Of a DNA stretch of 64,000 bases, positions 44,867-52,032 are shown in pieces (the stretch's first letter is position 1; each line of letters starts with the position of its first letter). A program made the position numbers and the translations under genes. Under the pieces are notes generated by a model. It was not told where the DNA came from. It ran no database searches and saw only the letters and a program-made list of their open reading frames with translations. Source of the stretch: DASXHY01 sp035552155 (GTDB lineage Bacteria > Verrucomicrobiota > Verrucomicrobiia > Limisphaerales > DASXHY01); NCBI GenBank assembly GCA_035552155.1, contig DASZLX010000027.1:28632-92631 (forward strand), in the 5' to 3' direction.

Positions 44867-45047
44867 GACAGGACAAACATAGCGCACGCGGCGCGCAATA
44901 ACGATTAGGGTGATGACCCGAGCGGCGCGAAGGGCGAGGCATTAGCAAAATTTTTTTCTGTTTTTTGGGGTTTTGAGCGGAAAAATATTTGCATCGCTTG
45001 ACGCTTTTGTAGTTTGATGCGAGTAGTAACTAGTTAGTGAAAAGGCA
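44867..45047. other. ku-accA divergent region, promoter side
   Basis: The gap between divergent ku and the structured RNA contains a possible -35 TTGACG at 44998-45003. A poor -10 match (TAGTAA) lies about 20 nt later, and a second candidate -35, TTGCAT, near 44984. No ORF is supported. A GC-rich GATGACCCGAGCGGCGCGAAG stretch lies at about 44912. Confidence 0.35.
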
Positions 45048-45295
45048 ATTTGTTCTTTGAGTTGGGAAGAAAAGAAATCCGCGGCAGCGGAAAAATATTT
45101 TGAACAAATATCAGGTTTGAAACATCTGATATACAGAACGAAGATTTCGCTGTTCGTTTAGGGTTAGCATAGAGGTTTTGCTTGTAGTGCGGTTCGAACA
45201 GCGACCAATAGTTGGCCGCATTACCCTTCTGAGCGCCTGGGTGAAGGCGTATAAACCTCGTCGCCACTAAGAGCCGGACGTCATGTCCGGCTCTT
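45048..45295 (+). ncRNA. Structured RNA with pseudoknot upstream of accA (unknown class)
   Basis: Strong pairings can be listed. P1 is 45048-45055 with 45102-45109 (8 bp) enclosing the hairpin 45078-45082/45087-45091. P2 is 45108-45114/45126-45132 (7 bp). A 9-bp pseudoknot joins CGCTGTTCG (45148-45156) to the apical loop CGAACAGCG (45195-45203) of hairpin P4. P3 is 45172-45178/45253-45259 (7 bp). P4 is 45184-45192/45216-45224 (9 bp, one G-U). P5 is 45234-45238/45245-45249. An 11-bp terminal hairpin is at 45269-45295. A local hairpin near 45137-45155 would compete with the pseudoknot. The structure is too regular for chance. I do not recognise the class; it could be an accA riboswitch or an independent RNA. 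Confidence 0.6.
45269..45295 (+). terminator. Strong hairpin at the end of the structured RNA
   Basis: A perfect 11-bp stem (AAGAGCCGGAC / GTCCGGCTCTT) with a GTCAT loop is followed by only one further T (TGGCG). It may serve as a terminator, an attenuator 62 bp upstream of the accA ATG, or simply the 3-prime structural element. Confidence 0.45.
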
Positions 45296-45357
45296 TGGCG
45301 TACCGATACGGGATTCACATTGCGAGAAATGAGCTGAAAGCTTACCTTGCGCGTCTC

Positions 45358-46371
45358 ATGAAAAATCAACTCGCTTTCGAAAAGCCGATTGTTGAATTGC
45401 AGAATAAACTGGCGGAGTTGGAGAAACACCGCGCGGCGCATTCACTCGATATCGATTTCGACGAGGAGATTGCGCTCATAACGAAAAAGATCGAGGAAGA
45501 GCGGCGCCAAATCTACAACAACCTCAGCGCCTGGGACCGGGTGACGGTCGCGCGGCACCCGAAACGGCCATTCACGCTCGATTATGTGAAGCTGGCTTTC
45601 ACTGATTTTTCCGAATTGCACGGCGACCGCCTTTACGCCGAGGATCGCGCCATGGTGGGTGGTTTTGCCAAATTGGGCGAGCATCGGGTCATGGTCATCG
45701 GCACGCAAAAGGGCCGCGATACCAAGGAAAATATCCTCCGCAATTTCGGCTCCGCGCATCCGGAGGGTTATCGCAAGGCGCTCCGTCTGATGCGGCTCGC
45801 GGATAAATTCGGCCTCCCGATTATTACTCTGATCGATACTGCCGGCGCGTATCCGGGCATCGGCGCGGAGGAACGGCATATTGCCGAGGCGATTGCCGTG
45901 AATCTGCGCGAGATGATGCTTTTCCAGGTCCCGATCATCGCGGCGGTCATCGGCGAAGGCGGCTCCGGCGGGGCGCTGGGCATCGGTGTGGCCGACCGGG
46001 TATTGATTCTCGAAAACGCCTATTACTCGGTCATCAGCCCCGAAGGCTGCGCCGCGATTCTTTGGAAGGACCGTTCGGCTGCGGGCAAGGCCGCGCAGGC
46101 TTTGAAAATTACGGCCAAGGACCTTTTCGGCCTGAAGTTGGTGGATGAAATCATCCCGGAACCGCTGGGCGGCGCGCACACGGACCCGGGAAAAACTGCC
46201 GCGGCTTTGAAGGAGCATCTGCTCAGGCACGTGGAGGAGTTGATGAAATTACCAGCCGAGGAGCGCTTGAAAGGCCGCTACGCAAAATTCCGCGCCTTCG
46301 GCCGCTTCGAGGAAAAAATTGAAGGAACAGAAAACGGCGTCGTGCCCCAAGCCAGCCCGGCTTCGGTTTAG
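45358..46371 (+). CDS. accA: Acetyl-CoA carboxylase carboxyltransferase subunit alpha
   Basis: The 337-residue AccA transfers the carboxyl group from biotin to acetyl-CoA together with AccD (not in this window). Features are the N-terminal FEKPIVELQNKLAELEKHR coiled part, RDTKENILRNFGSAHPEGYRKALRLMRLADKFGLPIITLIDTAGAYPGIGAEERHIAEAIAVNL, the glycine loop GEGGSGGALGIGVADRVLILENAYYSVISPEGCAAILWKD, and LKEHLLRHVEELMKL. The start is set at 45358 (MKNQLAFEKP); the longer frame would run into the hairpin region. It is preceded by the structured RNA. Confidence 0.97.
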   Translation: MKNQLAFEKPIVELQNKLAELEKHRAAHSLDIDFDEEIALITKKIEEERRQIYNNLSAWDRVTVARHPKRPFTLDYVKLAFTDFSELHGDRLYAEDRAMVGGFAKLGEHRVMVIGTQKGRDTKENILRNFGSAHPEGYRKALRLMRLADKFGLPIITLIDTAGAYPGIGAEERHIAEAIAVNLREMMLFQVPIIAAVIGEGGSGGALGIGVADRVLILENAYYSVISPEGCAAILWKDRSAAGKAAQALKITAKDLFGLKLVDEIIPEPLGGAHTDPGKTAAALKEHLLRHVEELMKLPAEERLKGRYAKFRAFGRFEEKIEGTENGVVPQASPASV

Positions 46372-46449
46372 CGGCCACCAAGGTGATTCCAGCGAACGAC
46401 GGATTCCTTCAAGCTTGAAACTCGCAAATTGTAACTTGTAAATTCCACG

Positions 46450-47421
46450 ATGCTTTATCCCTTCACCTTTCGCCCCATCTTTAAAGAGCGCGTCTGGGGC
46501 GGCCGCGCCTTGGAACAGCTTTACCGGAAACCGCTCCCGCCCAAAGTGCCCATCGGCGAATCGTGGGAAATCAGCGATCGGCCCGGTGATGCGAGCATCA
46601 TTGCCAACGGCCCGCTCGCGGGCAAGGACCTGCGATGGCTCATGGAAAATCACGAGCGCGAATTGCTCGGCAAATCGAAATCCGCCAATGGGCGCTTTCC
46701 GTTGCTGATAAAAATTCTCGATGCGCAGGACAAGTTGTCGCTCCAGGTTCATCCTCCTGCCCGGAAAGCCGCGGAGCTGCGGGGCGAACCAAAAACCGAG
46801 GCGTGGTACATTGCCGATGCCGCGCCGGGCGCCGAATTATATGTGGGATTGAAGCGGGGCGTCACGCGCGGTGAGTTCGAGCAAAAAATTAAAACGGGAG
46901 AAGTCGCCGAGTGTTTTCATCGCGTGCCGGTCAGGGCAGGGGACACGATGTTTTTGCCGAGCGGCCGCGTCCACGCCATTGGCGCCGGCCTGGTGATTTT
47001 TGAAATCCAGCAAAACTCGGACACGACGTATCGTGTTTTTGATTGGAACCGCGTCGGCCTTGATGGAAAGCCGCGCGAGTTGCACGTGGCGGAATCGCTG
47101 GCGAGCATTGATTTCAACGATTTTGAGCCGGGGTTAGTGGGACGCAAATTCATCGATGACAAAACCATAAAACGTCGCGAACTGGTCGGTGATCCGCTTT
47201 TTGAAATTAACGAATTTCATTTGAAGACAGGAGCCGACACCACGATGGACTCTGACAGAGCCTGGATTGGCGCGGTGGTGAAGGGAAAAGTATCGCTCGG
47301 CGGCAATTCGGGACCAGTGACGCTTTCGCCCGGTGAATTCTGTTTGGTTCCGGCGGAGGTGAAAAGTGCATCGCTGCACGCGGAAAGCGACAGCACTTTT
47401 CTGGTAGCGATCGCGGGCTGA
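46450..47421 (+). CDS. manA: Class I mannose-6-phosphate isomerase
   Basis: The 323-residue zinc enzyme interconverts fructose-6-P and mannose-6-P for mannose metabolism and GDP-mannose synthesis. It shows RPIFKERVWGGRALEQL, GESWEISDRPGDAS, the zinc-binding pair QVHPP (about residue 98), KTEAWYIADA, LPSGRVHAIGAGLVIFEIQQNSDTTYRVFDWNR and a cupin C-terminus. Length is typical of short bacterial forms. It follows accA by 78 bp. Confidence 0.95.
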   Translation: MLYPFTFRPIFKERVWGGRALEQLYRKPLPPKVPIGESWEISDRPGDASIIANGPLAGKDLRWLMENHERELLGKSKSANGRFPLLIKILDAQDKLSLQVHPPARKAAELRGEPKTEAWYIADAAPGAELYVGLKRGVTRGEFEQKIKTGEVAECFHRVPVRAGDTMFLPSGRVHAIGAGLVIFEIQQNSDTTYRVFDWNRVGLDGKPRELHVAESLASIDFNDFEPGLVGRKFIDDKTIKRRELVGDPLFEINEFHLKTGADTTMDSDRAWIGAVVKGKVSLGGNSGPVTLSPGEFCLVPAEVKSASLHAESDSTFLVAIAG

Positions 47422-47497
47422 ATTTGCCGGATTCAGGTCTTAAATCTTTGCCTCTTGTAATTGCCGGCGGCGTGTTTCATCTTTTTGTTCGCATTGG

Positions 47498-47941
47498 ATG
47501 TCGCCGAAGCTGAAAAAATTTCTCCAGAGTTGGGCGATCAACACGCTGGCGGTCGGTCTGGCGTGTTTGATCATGCACAAGCACATCCATTACCAGAAAC
47601 CGATTCATCTGCTCGCCGCCTCGCTGTTGCTGGGAATCCTGAATTCCATCCTGAAGCCGGTCATCATGTTTCTCGCGCTGCCGCTGCTGGTCTTTACGCT
47701 CGGGCTGTTCATGTTCGTCATCAATGCCCTGCTGCTTTATTTCGTCGGCTTCGTGCTGCATCCCTATTTTTCGGTGGACACCTTCTGGTCGGCGTTTTGG
47801 GGCGCGCTCATCATCAGCGTTGTGTCCGTGGTCTTGAATTCCATCACTGGCGCGGGCAACTCGCGAATTGAAATCCGCCGCGGCAAACGTCCGCCTCCCG
47901 GTTCCGGACCGGGCGGGAGCGGTCCGGTTATTGATGTGTGA
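47498..47941 (+). CDS. Phage holin superfamily IV (YvlD-like) membrane protein
   Basis: The 147-residue protein with four predicted membrane helices (WAINTLAVGLACLIM, HLLAASLLLGILNSIL, FLALPLLVFTLGLFMFVINALLLYFVGFVL, ALIISVVSVVLNSI) matches the YvlD/PF04020 family, common in bacterial genomes outside prophages. The Pro/Gly-rich tail (RPPPGSGPGGSGP) is cytoplasmic or periplasmic. No phage genes adjoin, so the holin name should not be taken literally. The biochemical role is unknown; it may contribute to membrane integrity. Confidence 0.8.
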   Translation: MSPKLKKFLQSWAINTLAVGLACLIMHKHIHYQKPIHLLAASLLLGILNSILKPVIMFLALPLLVFTLGLFMFVINALLLYFVGFVLHPYFSVDTFWSAFWGALIISVVSVVLNSITGAGNSRIEIRRGKRPPPGSGPGGSGPVIDV

Positions 47942-47944
47942 AGA

Positions 47945-48058
47945 GAATTAAATAAGTTAAATGGGTTAAACGGGTTAAACGGGTTAAACGGGTTAAATAA
48001 GTGAACGCTGGTAGTTCCGAGACGACATCCGAATTTAACCTGTTTAACTCATTTGACC
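47945..48058. repeat. GTTAAAT-type repeat element, copy 2 (with CGGGTTAAA tandem)
   Basis: Three tandem CGGGTTAAA units (9 nt) flanked by GTTAAAT/TTAAATAAG units lie at about 47950-48003. The complementary ATTTAACCTGTTTAACTCATTTGACC follows at about 48032-48058, after a 30-nt spacer. The inverted halves can pair. The stop codon of trmB (48049-48051) lies inside the element. Confidence 0.75.
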
Positions 48059-48681
48059 AATTGGTACCCCGCCCGCAACGTGCGCACTCCCTGTTTGAGA
48101 AAATCCGCCTCGAAATCTGTCAATAGCGCGCTTAGTTCCAGCGGAGTTTCCACGACGCGGAATGCCGTGCTGGCGGCAAATACAGCGAGCATTTGCTCAA
48201 AATAATTTTCGTGATCGGTGCGCAGATAAACAATTCCTTCCGGCACGAGCACTCGCTGCGCAATTTCGAGAAAACGCTCGTTGATGAAGCGGTTCTTCAA
48301 GTGCTTTCGTTTGGGCCACGGATCGGGAAAATAAATATGCAAGGCGGCGACCGATTTCGGCGCCAGAAGATATTCCAGAAAATATCCGGATTCGATGCGC
48401 ACGCCGCGCAGGTTTGCCAGGCCGGCGCGGCGGCCTTTGCGATCGAGCTTGCGAATGCGGCCGCCGAGACGTTCCACGCCGATGAAATTGCGTCCGGGCT
48501 GCGCTTTGGCGTGATTCACCAGGAACGAAGCGTCCCCGCATCCCAGCTCGACTTCGAGCGGTTGAGGCTTCGCGAAGAGAGCCGATATTTCGAGCGGTTC
48601 GAGAATGGACTTCAGCTCGACGATCAGACTGGGGCAGCTAGCGTTGGAAAGCTCTGATTTCATTCTCGCGGCTGGATTCAT
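48049..48681 (-). CDS. trmB: tRNA (guanine-N7)-methyltransferase
   Basis: The 210-residue protein methylates G46 of tRNA with SAM. The SAM-binding Rossmann site PLEVELGCGDASFLVNHAKAQPGRNFIGVER and the catalytic segment HIYFPDPWPKRKHLKNRFIN are clear. An N-terminal shorter start at MKSEL (48663) is possible. Its last residues (LVK) and stop lie in the adjacent repeat. It sits 15 bp from the next minus-strand gene, ribF. Confidence 0.95.
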   Translation of the reverse strand: MNPAARMKSELSNASCPSLIVELKSILEPLEISALFAKPQPLEVELGCGDASFLVNHAKAQPGRNFIGVERLGGRIRKLDRKGRRAGLANLRGVRIESGYFLEYLLAPKSVAALHIYFPDPWPKRKHLKNRFINERFLEIAQRVLVPEGIVYLRTDHENYFEQMLAVFAASTAFRVVETPLELSALLTDFEADFLKQGVRTLRAGYQLVK

Positions 48682-48696
48682 TTTTGAAACAACGAT

Positions 48697-49620
48697 TCAA
48701 AAAATGGCTCTGGCCTGATCGATATCGCGTGCAATTTGCGCCTTCAATTCATCCAGGGAGGGAAACTTCCGCTCATCCCGCAATTTTTCCGCAAAAACAA
48801 TTTCCAACTCCTCGCCATACAATTCGCCGGTGAAATCCAGCAGATGCGCCTCGACGCGCACGGTGGGGTTCGGATTTTCCAACGTGGGCCGCGTGCCGAT
48901 ATTCAGCACCGCCTGATGCGTTTTGCCGCGTACCAGAACATGAGCCGTATAGACTCCGCTTGGCGGCAGGGCAAGGCCGGTGGCATTGAGGTTCGCCGTG
49001 GGGAAACCAAGCTGCCGGCCGAGTTTGTCGCCTTCCACCACCGGCGCGGCGATCGAATATGCGCGCCCGAGCATCTGGCTGGCGAGGTCGAGTTCCCCGG
49101 CACGAATGGCTTCACGAATGCGCGTGCTGCTGACGGGTTTCCTATCGAGCGAAACCGCGGACATGCCGTGGACGACAAATTTCAATTCAGTTCCGAGTTG
49201 TTTGAGCAGTTCCACGTTTCCGCCGCGCTTGTGGCCGAAAACAAAATTCGCGCCCACGCAAATGCTCTGGATGCCTCTCCACGCGGCGGCCAATTCACGA
49301 ATGAATGCCTCGCCGCTCTTTTGACTGAACGCCTTGTCGAAATGAATCAACAACAACGCTTCCGGGCCGAGCGATTCAATCGCGCGCAGCTTTTGCGGCA
49401 GCGAATAAATCAGCGGCGGAACGCGGGCGGGCGCGACGACGCTGTTGGGGTGTTGATCAAACGTGATGACCAGCGCCAACGCGCCGTGCTGCCGGGCGTC
49501 GGTCATGGTTTGGCGTATGATTTGCTGGTGCCCCAGGTGCACGCCGTCGAAGAAACCGATGGCCAGGCAGACCTTGCGGCTGCCGGCGTTCAGTTCGGTG
49601 GCGGTGTGAATGAGGTTCAC
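48697..49620 (-). CDS. ribF: Bifunctional riboflavin kinase / FAD synthetase
   Basis: The 307-residue protein has an N-terminal FAD synthetase domain (IGFFDGVHLGHQQIIRQ, ITFDQHPNSVVAP, VGANFVFGHKRGGNVELL, VSSTRIREAIRAGEL) and a C-terminal riboflavin kinase domain (PVVEGDKLGRQLGFPTANL, PPSGVYTAHVLV, NIGTRPTLENPNPTVRVEAHLLDF). I prefer the GTG start at 49620 (VNLIHTATEL): an in-frame ATG exists at 49695, but the extra residues (HSFNLSKPFNLFNHF) come from repeat DNA. It is the last gene of the nusA-type operon. Confidence 0.95.
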   Translation of the reverse strand: MNLIHTATELNAGSRKVCLAIGFFDGVHLGHQQIIRQTMTDARQHGALALVITFDQHPNSVVAPARVPPLIYSLPQKLRAIESLGPEALLLIHFDKAFSQKSGEAFIRELAAAWRGIQSICVGANFVFGHKRGGNVELLKQLGTELKFVVHGMSAVSLDRKPVSSTRIREAIRAGELDLASQMLGRAYSIAAPVVEGDKLGRQLGFPTANLNATGLALPPSGVYTAHVLVRGKTHQAVLNIGTRPTLENPNPTVRVEAHLLDFTGELYGEELEIVFAEKLRDERKFPSLDELKAQIARDIDQARAIF

Positions 49621-49624
49621 TCGA

Positions 49625-49732
49625 AAGTGGTTAAATAGGTTAAATGGCTTAGACAAGTTAAATGAGTGCGAGCGCAGGGCGCTTGCCTGACTCATTTAAC
49701 CCATTTAACGATTTAACCTGCTCATTTAGCCG
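49625..49732. repeat. GTTAAAT-type repeat element, copy 3
   Basis: The ribF-truB gap holds GTGGTTAAATAGGTTAAATGG and CAAGTTAAATGAG units, a GCGAGCGCAGGGCGCTTGCC centre, then CTCATTTAACCCATTTAAC and ATTTAACC units in inverted sense. It can fold into a long imperfect hairpin. The extended open frame of ribF reads through this repeat. Confidence 0.75.
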
Positions 49733-50436
49733 GCCAATTTGAGAAACGGAATCACCCTTTTCTCCAACTCGCTGGTGGAAAGCTTCAGCACTTCATCAAG
49801 GGGCTTGGCATCCGCCACGTCGAATTTTCCCGAAACCACGCGGCGCAATTGCGCGAGGTGTGCGCCGCAGCCGAGTTTCTGGCCGAGTTCATGCGCCACG
49901 CTGCGGACGTAAGTTCCCTTGGTGCAGGCCAGCCGGAATTCCGCGAGCGGCTCTTCGTATTTCGAGAAACGGAATTTGTAGATGTGGATCAACCGCGGCT
50001 CGCGCGGCACTTCCACGCCTTTGCGCGCAAGTTTGTAAAGCGGCACGCCGTCTTTTTTGATTGCCGAAACCATCGGCGGCGTTTGCATAATATCGCCCAC
50101 GAATTCCGCGCCGGCCTCGTTGAGTTCCTCGACCGTGAGCGGCGGGACGGGCAGGGAACCGGTCAGTTCGCCGTCGGAATCGTAGCTGTCCGTCGCCTCG
50201 CCAAACTTCATCGTGCCCTCGTAAACTTTGTCGTCGGACATCAATTTTTCCGAAAGCTTGGTGCCGCGGCCGAGCACGATGATGAGCAGGCCGGTTGCGT
50301 TGGGGTCCAATGTGCCGCAATGCCCGACTTTTTTGATGCCGAACTTCCGGCGAATCGCGTCCACGACGTCGTGCGAGGTGGGGCCGGCGGGTTTATCGAT
50401 GAGAAGCGCGCCATCCAGCGCGGAGAATTCTTGCAT
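49726..50436 (-). CDS. truB: tRNA pseudouridine-55 synthase
   Basis: The 236-residue enzyme isomerises U55 in the T-loop of tRNAs. The catalytic Asp is in GHCGTLDPNATGLLIIVLG (about residue 38). Other motifs are GALLIDKPAGPTSHDVVDAIR, YEGTMKFGEATDSYDSDGE, QTPPMVSAIKKDGVPLYKLARKG and RLACTKGTYVRSVAHELGQKLGCGAHL. I start at 50436 (MQEFSALDG), since the longer frame has no support. It lies 7 bp after nrnA, and the pair is standard in nusA-infB operons. Confidence 0.97.
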   Translation of the reverse strand: MQEFSALDGALLIDKPAGPTSHDVVDAIRRKFGIKKVGHCGTLDPNATGLLIIVLGRGTKLSEKLMSDDKVYEGTMKFGEATDSYDSDGELTGSLPVPPLTVEELNEAGAEFVGDIMQTPPMVSAIKKDGVPLYKLARKGVEVPREPRLIHIYKFRFSKYEEPLAEFRLACTKGTYVRSVAHELGQKLGCGAHLAQLRRVVSGKFDVADAKPLDEVLKLSTSELEKRVIPFLKLAG

Positions 50437-50443
50437 GGGGAAG

Positions 50444-51427
50444 TTACTTCGCCGCCTCCAGCGCGTTTTTGACCGCCGCAATGACCTGGCGCTGCACGGA
50501 AAGGGGTTTTCCGGGAATACGCGCGCCCGCCGCGGCTTTGTGGCCGCCGCCGCCGAATTCCGCGGCGATTTCGTTCACGTTCACGTTGTCGTTTTTGGAG
50601 CGAAGGCTGATGCGCGTCAGATCCGGCTGCAGTTCTTCGAACAGGCAGGCGACCTCCACGGGAGCGATCGCGCGGATGTGGTCGATCAAACCTTCCGAGT
50701 CATCGGCTTCCGCGCCCGTGCGCGTGAAGTCCGCTTTCTTAAGCCAGAAATAAGCGATTTGATCGCCGTGCGTGAGCCGGAAATTACTGTAAACATGTTT
50801 CAACAGTTTTGCACGCGACAAAGGGTAAGACTGATAAACTTCGTCGCAAATCTTGGCCAGGTTCGCGCCGCGTGTGACGAGTTCCGCGCCGACGTGAAAT
50901 GTGCCGGGCCGCGTGGTGGGATATTGAAACGAGCCGGTATCAGTGGAAACCGCGGTGAACAGGCAATCGGCAATCTGTTTCGTGATGGGCCATTTGGCGA
51001 CCTTCAGCAGACGGAAAATAAGTTCGCCGCTGGAAGGCTCGCGGGGAGAGACCCAGTTCAAGTGGCCGTAGCGCGTGTTGCTCGCGTGATGGTCGATGTT
51101 GATGAACTGCTTGCGATTGGTGACGCAGGGACCGACCGCGCCGAGCCGCTCGAAGCTCGCGCAATCCGTGGCGATGACGCAATCGAACTTCTGGCCGCGC
51201 TTCGGCTTTTGGAAAAGATGCTCGGGATCGAGAAAGGCCAGCTTTTGCGGCATCGGGTCTTCATTCCACACCGTCACTTTTTTGCCTTCGGCTTTCAACG
51301 CCAACGCCAGGCCGAGCTGGGAGCCGACGCAGTCGCCATCGGGGCGCATGTGGCCGACGATGCAAAAAGTGCGATGGTTGCGGATTTCTTCGACGATGCG
51401 ATCGATGATTTTTGGATAACTCTTCAT
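50444..51427 (-). CDS. nrnA: DHH-family nanoRNase / oligoribonuclease
   Basis: The 327-residue protein has the DHH-DHHA1 architecture: GHMRPDGDCVGSQLGLALAL (first metal site), IATDCASFERLG, NIDHHASNTRYG (the DHH motif), CLFTAVSTDTGSFQYP, and the C-terminal DHHA1 loop FGGGGHKAAAGARI. It probably degrades short RNA oligonucleotides and possibly pAp. Position between rbfA and truB agrees with the usual operon. The role of a second activity is not decided by sequence. Confidence 0.93.
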   Translation of the reverse strand: MKSYPKIIDRIVEEIRNHRTFCIVGHMRPDGDCVGSQLGLALALKAEGKKVTVWNEDPMPQKLAFLDPEHLFQKPKRGQKFDCVIATDCASFERLGAVGPCVTNRKQFINIDHHASNTRYGHLNWVSPREPSSGELIFRLLKVAKWPITKQIADCLFTAVSTDTGSFQYPTTRPGTFHVGAELVTRGANLAKICDEVYQSYPLSRAKLLKHVYSNFRLTHGDQIAYFWLKKADFTRTGAEADDSEGLIDHIRAIAPVEVACLFEELQPDLTRISLRSKNDNVNVNEIAAEFGGGGHKAAAGARIPGKPLSVQRQVIAAVKNALEAAK

Positions 51428-51432
51428 TCAGG

Positions 51433-51453
51433 TGGAACGGGCGTCGTGCCCGT
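51433..51453. repeat. GC-rich hairpin between rbfA and nrnA
   Basis: A perfect 8-bp inverted repeat (GAACGGGC-gtcgt-GCCCGTTC) lies in the 139-bp gap. A further GACGGGACGCCGGCGCTCC stretch follows nearby at about 51509. This looks like REP-like repeat sequence; no T-run is present. Confidence 0.55.
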
Positions 51454-51566
51454 TCAGAAACTGCCGGCGAATTTCTGAGATCGCCGGGATTGATTCGCGA
51501 CTGGCCGACGGGACGCCGGCGCTCCCACGTCTTCACCGCCTGCCGCCAAGCCGGGGGTGGAGGTTT

Positions 51567-51935
51567 TCATTCGGTTGTGGTGTGCGCGCCGTCTTTTTTC
51601 TCAAGTTCCTCGATGATTTGGAGGACCTTGTTGCCGCGCACGACCGAATCATCCATGACGAAACGAAGCTTGGGAGTGTATTTCAGGACCACGGCGCGCG
51701 CCATCATGTCCTGGATGCGCGGGCGATGCTGTTCGAGAATGGCCGCGCCACGCTTCTGCTGGTCGGCGTTGCCGAGGATGCTCACAAAGACCATCGCCGT
51801 TTTTAAATCACCCGCCACGTCCACGTCATTTACCGTGACAAGGCCCGCTTCATTGACCGGCAATTCCTGGCGAATCGCTTCGCCAATGGCGCGTTTCAAC
51901 AACTCGCGCACCCGTTGAAGTCTCAAAGAAGGCAT
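51567..51935 (-). CDS. rbfA: 30S ribosome-binding factor A
   Basis: The 122-residue KH-like protein assists 16S rRNA maturation in the cold. It shows RLQRVRELLKRAIGEAIRQELPVNEAGLVTVNDVDVAGDLKTAMVFVSILGNADQQKRGAAIL and TPKLRFVMDDSVVRGNKVLQIIEEL. Its place after infB in the operon is conventional. Confidence 0.93.
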   Translation of the reverse strand: MPSLRLQRVRELLKRAIGEAIRQELPVNEAGLVTVNDVDVAGDLKTAMVFVSILGNADQQKRGAAILEQHRPRIQDMMARAVVLKYTPKLRFVMDDSVVRGNKVLQIIEELEKKDGAHTTTE

Positions 51936-51940
51936 GGCTT

Positions 51941-52028
51941 AAAAAAGTTAAATGGTGACTGGTTAAATGGGTCAAATAAGTTGAGGCATTCAGCCCTTAT
52001 TCAACCGATTACTCATTTAACCCCTCAC
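51941..52028. repeat. GTTAAAT-type repeat element, copy 4
   Basis: The rbfA-infB gap contains AAGTTAAATGGTGACTGGTTAAATGGGTCAAATAAG on one side and inverted ATTCAACCG/CTCATTTAACCCC on the other. It is a degenerate member of the same family as copies at 38455, 47945 and 49625. Confidence 0.65.
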
Positions 52029-52032
52029 TATA

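Noticed and set aside
44867..45300. tRNA, tmRNA, SRP or RNase P RNA in the ku-accA gap
   Set aside because: None of their conserved sequences (for example the SRP tetraloop region or the tRNA T-arm) was seen, so it was left as an unclassified RNA.
49621..49695. Upstream ATG start for ribF
   Set aside because: The extra residues read SFNLSKPFNLFNHF, which is the translated GTTAAAT repeat rather than protein sequence.
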